A DNA stretch of 64,000 bases, from assembly GCF_005938225.1 (NCBI RefSeq), contig NZ_VCPC01000001.1, positions 372,001-436,000 on the forward strand. Direction: 5' to 3'. The notes under the pieces were generated by a model. That model was given only the letters and a program-made list of their open reading frames with translations. It was not told the DNA's origin and ran no database searches. This DNA is from Arenibacterium halophilum. Its GTDB lineage: Bacteria; Pseudomonadota; Alphaproteobacteria; Rhodobacterales; Rhodobacteraceae. The translations under genes and the position numbers were made by a program. Of this stretch, positions 26,268 through 33,314 are shown one piece after another; position 1 is the first letter of the stretch; each line of letters begins with the position of its first letter.

Positions 26268-27238
26268 TCCGTGCCCTTTCGCAAAACCTCTGTCATCTGG
26301 CCAAGGATCGAAACAGCGATTTCCGCAGGGCTGGCTGCGCCGATGTTCAGCCCGACAGGGCCGTGGATGCGGGCAATATCGGCAGGTGCGATGCCTTCGG
26401 CTTCGAGCCGCTCGATCCGTTTGGCGTGGGTTCGGGTGGAACCGAGCGCGCCGATATAGAAGACATTCGCGCGCAGGGCGGCCAGCAGCGCCGGATCGTC
26501 CAGCTTTGGATCGTGGGTCAGCAGGACCACGGCGCAGCGCGAGTCGAGACCGACGGTGGCGACCGCATCGTCGGGCCAGTCGTGCAGCAGGCGGGTTTCG
26601 GGGAATCGCGCCGGTGTGGCAAACGCCTCGCGCGGGTCAATCACCACGGCATCGTAGCCCAGGATGCGCGCCATCGGCACCAGCGCCTGCGCGATGTGTA
26701 CGGCGCCGACGACGACCAGCCGCAGGGGCGGGTTGTGGATGCTGAAGAAGGTGGCGCCGTCGTCTTCGAACCCGGAGCGGTCGGCGCGAAACCTGTCGGG
26801 GAAATCCCCGGCCTCGGCGGTTCGTGTGGTCCAAGCGGTGGTATCCACCACCTGCGCGATGGGGTGACGCTGCGCACGGGCGGTGCAGATGCGGTCGAGT
26901 TCGTCCACTGGCAAACCGGTACCGATCGGCTGAACCATGACTCGGATCGTTCCGCCGCAGGCGAGGCCAACGGCAAAAGCGTCATCGTCGCTGACACCGA
27001 AGGTAAGAATGGTCGAGCGGCCGCTGTCGATGGCGTCCAGCGCCTCGGCCACCACGGCGCCTTCGACGCAGCCACCCGAGACCGAGCCCGCCATGTCGCC
27101 GTCGCCCGCCACCGCAAGCATGGCGCCGACCCGGCGTGGGGCGCTGCCCCAGGTTTCGACCACCGTTGCCAGCGCCGCGCCGCGCCCGGCGCGATGCCAG
27201 GCCAGCGCGGTTTCGGGAATTGTATCGTGCAGATCCAT
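26264..27238 (-). CDS. XdhC/CoxI-family molybdenum hydroxylase maturation protein
   Basis: A 324-residue protein with both XdhC domains: an N-terminal domain (WGSAPRRVGAMLAV and GSVSGGCVEGAVV near residues 30-65) and a C-terminal Rossmann-like domain (LRLVVVGAVHIAQALVPMA, then YIGALGS). XdhC proteins bind the molybdenum cofactor and direct sulfuration before insertion into xanthine dehydrogenase-type enzymes; CoxF and CoxI are homologues. It is coupled to the molybdopterin-binding gene downstream and lies upstream of coxSLM on the same strand, which fits maturation of that enzyme. Confidence 0.86.
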   Translation of the reverse strand: MDLHDTIPETALAWHRAGRGAALATVVETWGSAPRRVGAMLAVAGDGDMAGSVSGGCVEGAVVAEALDAIDSGRSTILTFGVSDDDAFAVGLACGGTIRVMVQPIGTGLPVDELDRICTARAQRHPIAQVVDTTAWTTRTAEAGDFPDRFRADRSGFEDDGATFFSIHNPPLRLVVVGAVHIAQALVPMARILGYDAVVIDPREAFATPARFPETRLLHDWPDDAVATVGLDSRCAVVLLTHDPKLDDPALLAALRANVFYIGALGSTRTHAKRIERLEAEGIAPADIARIHGPVGLNIGAASPAEIAVSILGQMTEVLRKGTE

Positions 27239-27370
27239 CGGGGCCTCTTGGCTTGTCGCGGCCGCCTGCGGGGGCGCGGCGGGAATTTACAAAGAATCGG
27301 TGCAGCGGCGCGCGGGCGCAACCCCCTGCGCGCATTGGGGCGGGATATTCCTGCCCGGGCGGTGTGCAAC

Positions 27371-27427
27371 GGGGGCTCTGCCCCCGCCCCTTGCGGGGCT
27401 CCCCCGGGATATTTGGGCCCCGAAGAA
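27371..27427 (+). repeat. Dispersed intergenic repeat, copy 2
   Basis: GGGGGCTCTGCCCCC is followed by the inverted pair GCCCC/GGGGC, CCCCCGGGATATTTGGGCCC and CGAAGAA. It matches copy 1 closely outside the variable inner stem. It lies between the XdhC gene and the terminator of the OmpA-family gene. Confidence 0.78.
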
Positions 27428-27441
27428 TTTGGGATTCACAC

Positions 27442-27475
27442 AAAAAACCGGCGCCGCGGGTGAGGCGGCGCCGGG
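27442..27475 (-). terminator. Rho-independent terminator of the OmpA-family gene
   Basis: Read on the minus strand, a GC-rich stem of at least 10 bp (CCGGCGCCGC with GCGGCGCCGG, loop CTCACCC) is followed by six T residues. It lies 24 bases beyond the OmpA-family stop codon and separates that gene from xdhC. Confidence 0.88.
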
Positions 27476-27498
27476 TTGTTAGCTATCACGCGGTCAGG

Positions 27499-29151
27499 TC
27501 AGTTCAGCAGTTGCGTGATCTGGCGCACGGAAACGCGGCGGTTTTGGCGTTCGGCCCGGTCGGTCGGGACCTTGAGGTCGGCCTCGCCATAGCCCTGAAC
27601 CACCATATTTTCCGGCGGAACGTCAAAGTATTCCGTCAGCGCCAGCGCCACGGTTTCGGCCCGGCGGTCGGACAGGGCGAGGTTCAGGCCCGCGGTGCCC
27701 ACGGCGTCAGTGTGGCCTTCGATCAGGAAGACGTTGCCCGGGTTGTCCTGAATGGCCGAGGCCATCGCGCGGCCCAGACCGGCCAGTTCTTGTGCCTGCT
27801 CGGGACGGATCACCGCCGAGCCGGTTTCAAAGGTCACGTTGTCGAGGTCGATTTCCGGCACAAGGTGGCGCACCGCGTCGATGTTGCGGATCTGGGCCAG
27901 CGAGAAGCGGCGATCGATGTCGTTCTGTTGCGTGGCTTGCAGGGCAAGGCGCAGGTCCTCGGCATTGGTGCTGCCGTTGTAGTCATAGCTTTGGCCGCGA
28001 TAGGTGGGCAGCTGGCTGACCTGCACGGCCTCGACCGCGCGGGTGTCGTCGAACAGGGTCACTTCCTGCCCGTTGGCCAGAACGCGGGTGCGGCGCAGAA
28101 CGCGGCCATCGGCGGCGCGCACTGTCACCACCTGGCTGCCGTCAGAGTAGTTCACATAGCTGCGGGTCGAGCCGTCGTTGAACTGCTCGGTGCGCACTTC
28201 GCTGCCCGGACGACGCAGCAGGATGTCATCGTCCTTGATGACGCGCAGGCCATTGTCGCCCTGGACCACCACGCGGTCGCCCGAGTTGGTGATCACGCGG
28301 TCGTTGTTTTTCAGCAGCTGGTTCACCGCCAGCGCGCCAAGACCAAGGATCGCAACCTTCTGAGCGGTCGAGAGGCCATCGTCGTCTTCGGCTACGGGGG
28401 CAACCTGGTTGGCGCGGGTTGCGAATTCCTGGCTGGAAGAACGCACGTCGCCTTCGTTGATGGTCTGGGTGGTCACCTCGCCTTCGCCGGTGCCCGCGGC
28501 AGCGGCAGCTTGCGCGTCCGCTTCGAGCTGCTGAGAGGCCGCGGCCTGGGCATCGCTGTTCATCTCCGGCGCGGCATCGACGTCTTCCATGCGTTCGGCG
28601 CGACGCTGTTCACGGCGCTCTTCGCGACGCTCGGCTTGGCGCTCTTCGCGACGTTCGGCGCGGCGTTCTTCGGCAGTCAGCCCCTCCTCGGTGGTGGCGG
28701 CGGCGGGCGCTTGGGTCGTGACATCGGTCTCGGGTGCAGGGTTTTGCACCTGTTCCTGTGTTGCCTGCTGTTCGGTCACAGGTTCGTTGCCGTTGTTCTG
28801 CGCTGCGGGCGCGGTGGCATCGGCCTGCTGGGCGGGTTGCTCGTTCTGTTGCGCCTGCTCTGCGCGCTCAGCTTGGCGTTCTGCCTGACGTTCCGCTTGA
28901 CGCTCGGCCTGACGTTCCGCCTTGCGCTCGGCCTGACGGTCCGCCTTGCGCTCGGCTTGACGTTCAGCTTTGGCTTCAGCCTTTGCGTCCGCTTCTGCGT
29001 TCGCCTCAGCCTGAGCTTCTTGTTCAACCCGCAGCTGCTGTTCCAGCCGTTCGGCGGCAGGGTCTGCGTCGCCTTGGGCGAAGGCAACGTGGGGCATCGC
29101 CAGCGACATGGCCAGCACGATTGAAGTCGTTGATTTCAAGACCGATTTCAT
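27499..29151 (-). CDS. OmpA-family protein with long charged repeat arm
   Basis: A 550-residue exported protein. It has a signal peptide (MKSVLKSTTSIVLAMSLAMPHVAFA), then a long Q/A/E/R/K arm (about 35-230) in which RQAER-like units repeat many times, then a middle domain (about 270-420). It ends in an OmpA peptidoglycan-binding domain (about 430-550) with IEGHTDAVGTAGLNLALSDRRAETV and NRRVSVR. The arm is predicted to form long helices or stay extended and could span the periplasm. The start is set by AAAGGATACGGT before ATG. It sits between two groups of cox maturation genes with no evident connection. Confidence 0.85.
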   Translation of the reverse strand: MKSVLKSTTSIVLAMSLAMPHVAFAQGDADPAAERLEQQLRVEQEAQAEANAEADAKAEAKAERQAERKADRQAERKAERQAERQAERQAERQAERAEQAQQNEQPAQQADATAPAAQNNGNEPVTEQQATQEQVQNPAPETDVTTQAPAAATTEEGLTAEERRAERREERQAERREERREQRRAERMEDVDAAPEMNSDAQAAASQQLEADAQAAAAAGTGEGEVTTQTINEGDVRSSSQEFATRANQVAPVAEDDDGLSTAQKVAILGLGALAVNQLLKNNDRVITNSGDRVVVQGDNGLRVIKDDDILLRRPGSEVRTEQFNDGSTRSYVNYSDGSQVVTVRAADGRVLRRTRVLANGQEVTLFDDTRAVEAVQVSQLPTYRGQSYDYNGSTNAEDLRLALQATQQNDIDRRFSLAQIRNIDAVRHLVPEIDLDNVTFETGSAVIRPEQAQELAGLGRAMASAIQDNPGNVFLIEGHTDAVGTAGLNLALSDRRAETVALALTEYFDVPPENMVVQGYGEADLKVPTDRAERQNRRVSVRQITQLLN

Positions 29152-29273
29152 ACCGTATCCTTTCTTTCTTTGCGCAGGTGCGCCAAAGGGCGCCTGTGCG
29201 CGCCGTTCCGATGACAACGCCATCTGGCCCGGAAAGGTTTCACAAAACGCTTAAGGCTTGGGCGGATCGCCGC

Positions 29274-30536
29274 CTATCCCGCTTGCAATTGCGCCAGCAG
29301 ACGAGGCTTTTCGCCGCTGTCGCCAGGGGTGGACACCACCCGCGCCAGATCTTCGAGCGAGGCGATAGAGTGGCCCGCGCGAAAGCTGTCGACATGTGGC
29401 AGCATGGCGGCGATGCCCTGTGCACGGGCGGCAAATCCATCCCAGCGCAGAAGCGGGTTCAGCCAGATCAGCCGCCGCGACGACAGCGCAAGACGCCGCG
29501 TTTCATCGGCCAGCGCCTTTGGATCGCCCCGGTCCAACCCGTCTGTGATCAGCAACACGATGGCACCCTGCCCCAGCACCCGGCGCGACCAGTCGCGGTT
29601 GAACGTATGCAGGCAATCGCCAATGCGCGTGCCGCCTTCCCAATCCTGCGCTTCGGCCCCGGCAGCCGCCAGCGCCGCATCCACATCGCGCGTTGCAAGA
29701 TGGCGGGTGATGTTTGTGAGGCGCGTGCCGAAGGTAAAGCCATGCACCTGTGCCCAGCCCTGCCCCTGCCGGTTCGTGACCGCGTGAAGGAAATGCAGCA
29801 CAAGCCGCGAATACTGGCTCATCGAACCGGAGATGTCGCAAAGCACCACAAGGTTGGGCCAGCGGGTGCGCGGTGTCGCCCTGGCGATACGGTGGATGTT
29901 GCCGCCGCGCCGCATCGCCTGCGCCAGCGTGCGGCGCACATCGACACGCGGGCCGTTCGCCACGCCCATCATCCGGCGCGAAGGCAGCGGATCGACCGGC
30001 AGCGCAAGGCGTTCCAGCATGCGCTTGGCGGCGGCGACCTCCTCGGTGCTCATCTGTTCGAAATCCAGCGTGCGCAGCCGTTCCTGCGCCGACATGGTCA
30101 GCGAGGCGTCTATGTCCAGCGTGATCTCTTCGCCTGCGCTGTCCTGCGGCGCGGGCGGCTCGGGGCCTTGGCCGTCCAGCAGCGCCTCGGCGGCGCGTTT
30201 TTCGGCGGCCTTGGCATGGCGGTCCTCTTGCACGCCGCGAATGGCGGGCAGCATCATCGCCATCATGTGTTCAAGGTACCGCGGGTCGCGCCAGTACAGG
30301 CGGAACACCTGCCCGAAGACCGCGCGGTGTTCGGGGCGCGACACGAAACAGGCCTGAAGCGTCCAGTAGAAATCGGCCCGGTCGGTGAAGCCCACCGCCT
30401 GCACCGCGCGGATCGCATCGATCACCCGGCCCGGCCCGATGGGCAGGCCCGCACGGCGCAGGGCGCGGGCGAAATGGGTGATGTTCCCGGCCAGGCGCGG
30501 ATTTTCCGGCAGGTCAAGCTCGGCGTAATCGGCCAT
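29274..30536 (-). CDS. coxE: VWA-domain protein, CoxE-like
   Basis: A 420-residue protein of the CoxE family. The N-terminal part ends in a segment with conserved arginines. The C-terminal von Willebrand A domain (about 230-410) has the metal-binding MIDAS motif DISGSMSQYS and a later TDGLDRGD. CoxE works with the MoxR-type ATPase CoxD to build the copper-sulfur-molybdenum centre of CO dehydrogenase; homologues serve related enzymes. It begins four bases after the CoxD-like gene, and the pair is separated from coxSLM by the OmpA gene. Confidence 0.83.
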   Translation of the reverse strand: MADYAELDLPENPRLAGNITHFARALRRAGLPIGPGRVIDAIRAVQAVGFTDRADFYWTLQACFVSRPEHRAVFGQVFRLYWRDPRYLEHMMAMMLPAIRGVQEDRHAKAAEKRAAEALLDGQGPEPPAPQDSAGEEITLDIDASLTMSAQERLRTLDFEQMSTEEVAAAKRMLERLALPVDPLPSRRMMGVANGPRVDVRRTLAQAMRRGGNIHRIARATPRTRWPNLVVLCDISGSMSQYSRLVLHFLHAVTNRQGQGWAQVHGFTFGTRLTNITRHLATRDVDAALAAAGAEAQDWEGGTRIGDCLHTFNRDWSRRVLGQGAIVLLITDGLDRGDPKALADETRRLALSSRRLIWLNPLLRWDGFAARAQGIAAMLPHVDSFRAGHSIASLEDLARVVSTPGDSGEKPRLLAQLQAG

Positions 30537-30540
30537 GCCC

Positions 30541-31449
30541 TTATGCCGGCGCCAGCGTGGCGCGCGCCTCGTCCAGCAGGCGTTTCGCCTCGGACCCCTG
30601 CAGTTTCTGAATGTCGTCCTGATATTTCAGAACCGCGCCCAGCGTGTCGGCGATCACCTCGGGCGAGAGGGTCAGCACATCCAGCGCCAGCAGGCATTTC
30701 GCCCAGTCGATAGTTTCGGCGATGCCGGGTTTCTTGAACAGATCCTCGGTGCGCAGCCGCTGGACAAAGGCGACCACCTCGCGGCTCAGCGCCTCTGCGG
30801 CCTCGGGGGCGCGGGCGTGCAGGATCTTTAGCTCGCGGTCGAAATCGGGGTAATCAACCCAGTGATACAGGCAGCGCCGTTTCAGCGCGTCATGCACCTC
30901 GCGCGTGCGGTTCGAGGTAAGGATGACAATGGGCGGTTCGGGCGCGCGGATCGGGCCAAGCTCGGGGATGGTGACCTGGAACTCGGATAGCGCCTCCAAC
31001 AGGAAGGCCTCGAACGGGGCATCGGTGCGGTCGAGTTCATCAATCAGCAACACCGGAGCGCCGTTTTCGTCTGGACGCATGGCCTGCAACAGGGGGCGCT
31101 CGATCAGGAACTCGCGGCTGAACACTTCGGTCTGTAGGGCGGCGCGGTCGGCGCCGCCTGCGGCCTCGGCGGTGCGGATCGCGACCATTTGCGCGGGGAA
31201 GTTCCACTCATACACGGCCGAGGAGGCATCAAGCCCTTCGTAGCATTGCAATCGGATCAGCCGCCGCCCCAGCGAAGCCGCCATTGCCTTGGCGATCTCG
31301 GTCTTGCCGACACCCGCTTCGCCCTCAAGGAACAGTGGCCGGCCCAACCGCAGCGACAGGAACACAACAGTTGCCAAGGGCCGGGCGCAGACATAGCCCT
31401 GTCCGCCCAGCAAGGTCTGAACCGCGTCGATGCTTTGAGGTGTTGTCAT
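30541..31449 (-). CDS. coxD: MoxR-family AAA+ ATPase, CoxD-like
   Basis: A 302-residue AAA+ ATPase with Walker A GEAGVGKTE (near residues 42-50), Walker B VLLIDELDR (near 125-133) and sensor 1 VILTSNRTRE. MoxR-type chaperones act with VWA proteins; here the partner is the CoxE-like gene directly downstream. The combination with coxSLM suggests a CoxD/CoxE pair for active-site maturation. The start MTTPQS at 31449 is preceded by GGGAGGCAGC. It diverges from the glycosyltransferase cluster. Confidence 0.85.
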   Translation of the reverse strand: MTTPQSIDAVQTLLGGQGYVCARPLATVVFLSLRLGRPLFLEGEAGVGKTEIAKAMAASLGRRLIRLQCYEGLDASSAVYEWNFPAQMVAIRTAEAAGGADRAALQTEVFSREFLIERPLLQAMRPDENGAPVLLIDELDRTDAPFEAFLLEALSEFQVTIPELGPIRAPEPPIVILTSNRTREVHDALKRRCLYHWVDYPDFDRELKILHARAPEAAEALSREVVAFVQRLRTEDLFKKPGIAETIDWAKCLLALDVLTLSPEVIADTLGAVLKYQDDIQKLQGSEAKRLLDEARATLAPA

Positions 31450-31526
31450 GCCATGCTGCCTCCCGTCCGCAATCAGCACATGAGAGCGGCGCCGCGTCAA
31501 CCGCACGCCCCTGCGACCCCGGGAAA

Positions 31527-31566
31527 TATTGACGGACTCGCCCCGGAGTGGCATGAAACGTCAATA
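31527..31566. promoter_or_regulatory. Spaced inverted repeat TATTGACG...CGTCAATA
   Basis: Perfect 8-base arms (31527-31534 and 31559-31566) with centres 32 bp apart lie between coxD (minus) and the first glycosyltransferase (plus). The three-turn spacing fits two half-sites on one DNA face, a possible operator. TTGACG in the left arm also resembles a -35 element, but no good -10 follows. Confidence 0.35.
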
Positions 31567-31617
31567 AAATTCGTGCCATACAGACCGGAACGGCAAGGCG
31601 CGACAGCGGGCGGCACC

Positions 31618-32691
31618 ATGAGCGACAGTGTTGGAACAGGCGAAACGGGCGCCGGTGGGCTTCGGATCACCGCCGTCACCTGCGTCAAGAACGAAGGCCC
31701 GTTCCTGTTGGAATGGATCGCCTTCAACCGCCTGATTGGTGTGACGGATTTCCTTTTTTATTCAAACGATTGCGATGATGGGACCGATGCGCTGCTGGAT
31801 GCCTTGGCGGCGCGCGGCATGGTCGTGCACCTGCCCAACCCGGCCGAGGGGCGCAATTACCAGATGGAGGCGCTGAAAGACGCGCGCCACCAGCCCGTTG
31901 TGGCAAATGCCGATTGGGTCTGGATCGCCGATGTCGATGAATTCCTGAACATCCATGTGGGCGACCACACCATCCCCGCGCTGATCGCCGCCTGCGGCGA
32001 CCCGCGGGCGATTTCGCTGAATTTCCAGTTCTTTGCCAATGATGGCGTGGGCGACTATGTCGACGCGCCGGTGATCGCGCAGTTTCAGCGCTCGCACAAT
32101 CCCGACATCTGGTGCGGCGATGTCGCGATTGAGGTCAAGTCGCTGGTGCGGCGCGATTTTCCGCTGCACTACTACGGCGCGCACCGCCCGTTTTTCAAAA
32201 AGACCCTTGCTGCCGACAAACGCCCGACGTGGACGGACGGATCGGGGCGCGAGGTGCCGCACAAGTTTCTGGTGGCCGCCAATACCCGCCGCATCCGGCG
32301 TTTTCCGGCGCAGGGCGCGCGGGCTCACGCCACGCTGAACCACTATGCGCTGCGCAGTCTCGACAGCTATCTGGTCAAGAACGACCGGGGCGATGTGAAC
32401 CGCGAGAACCGCGCGTTTGACGATACATATTGGCGCGAACGCAACGATCCGGCGTTCGAGGACACGTCGATCCAACGCTATCTGCCCGCGCTGACACAGG
32501 CCTTGGAGGCATTGAAATCCGATCCCGAAATTCGCGCGTTGCATGATGATTGCGTCGCCCGCCACCGCGCCCGGCGCGATGCGCTGCTGGAACAGGACAG
32601 TTATCGCGCCATGCGCGAGGCCCTCGCCCGCGCCTCGACCCTGCCCCCGGCGGAAGAGGCCCTGATCGCCGAACTTGGGCTGGCGCCATGA
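31618..32691 (+). CDS. Family 2-type glycosyltransferase (Glyco_tranf_2_4)
   Basis: A 357-residue cytosolic glycosyltransferase. Its N-terminus ITAVTCVKNEGPFLLEW is followed by YSNDCDDGTDALLDAL, and the metal/sugar-nucleotide motif DVDEF is at 105-109. NHYALRSLDSYLVK lies near the C-terminal third. The family transfers sugars in surface polysaccharide or glycan synthesis, but donor and acceptor are not predictable. It is the first gene of a cluster whose other two glycosyltransferases share the same motifs. Its stop overlaps the next gene (ATGA). Confidence 0.82.
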   Translation: MSDSVGTGETGAGGLRITAVTCVKNEGPFLLEWIAFNRLIGVTDFLFYSNDCDDGTDALLDALAARGMVVHLPNPAEGRNYQMEALKDARHQPVVANADWVWIADVDEFLNIHVGDHTIPALIAACGDPRAISLNFQFFANDGVGDYVDAPVIAQFQRSHNPDIWCGDVAIEVKSLVRRDFPLHYYGAHRPFFKKTLAADKRPTWTDGSGREVPHKFLVAANTRRIRRFPAQGARAHATLNHYALRSLDSYLVKNDRGDVNRENRAFDDTYWRERNDPAFEDTSIQRYLPALTQALEALKSDPEIRALHDDCVARHRARRDALLEQDSYRAMREALARASTLPPAEEALIAELGLAP

Positions 32692-33314
32692 CGCTGCTTG
32701 TCGTCAATCTGGGCCTGCCGAAATCCGGCACGACGACGCTGGCCAAGGCGCTGCGCATGTCGGGGCTGTGCGTGGCCGACCACCGGATGCGCGGGCGCAA
32801 CACCGACGACCCGGCGCTGAAAGGCGCCTTTGTCGGTGAATTGCTGTATCGCGGCTATTTCGAAACCGGCGACCCCGGGCAATACCTGCCGCAGGTGCAG
32901 GCGATTTCGGAAATGAGCATGTTGCGGGGTGACGAGTCGCTTTGGCCGCAAACCGATATGGCACTGGTCCGCGCGATCCGTCGACACCACCCGGGCGTGA
33001 AATTCCTTGCGTCGCGCCGCGATGCCTTTGCCATGTCGCAATCCATGCTGGCGTGGACGAACCTTGGAACCGACCGCCTGCCCGCCAGCGCCGTTCCCGG
33101 CCTGCCTGCGGGCTATGGTGAGACCAGCAAACAGCGCGAAACCTGGATCGACGGGCATTACGACAGCCTGCGGATGCATTTCCAGAACGACCGGACTTTT
33201 CAGGAATTCTGGATTGAAGACCCGGAAACCCCCGCCCTTCTGGCCGAGTTTCTTGGCCGCAAAATGCCGTGGTGGGGCCATCTGAACGGCAACCCGCTGA
33301 GAGAGCCTGTCTGA
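32688..33314 (+). CDS. Sulfotransferase-family protein
   Basis: A 208-residue protein with an intact PAPS-binding P-loop LGLPKSGTTTLAKAL near residues 8-22 and a plausible 3'-phosphate segment, VKFLASRRDAFAMSQSMLAW, near 105-124. Such enzymes move sulfate from PAPS to sugar or lipid hydroxyls. It is short for the family, so the C-terminal substrate part is small. It overlaps both neighbours (ATGA and TGATG) and is thus tightly coupled to the flanking glycosyltransferases, which suggests a sulfated glycan product. Confidence 0.75.
   Translation: MTLLVVNLGLPKSGTTTLAKALRMSGLCVADHRMRGRNTDDPALKGAFVGELLYRGYFETGDPGQYLPQVQAISEMSMLRGDESLWPQTDMALVRAIRRHHPGVKFLASRRDAFAMSQSMLAWTNLGTDRLPASAVPGLPAGYGETSKQRETWIDGHYDSLRMHFQNDRTFQEFWIEDPETPALLAEFLGRKMPWWGHLNGNPLREPV

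Noticed and set aside
28860-28990. Short DNA repeats that look like a repeat array
   Set aside because: They are in-frame codon repeats of the OmpA-family arm, without spacers, so not a CRISPR or transposon feature.
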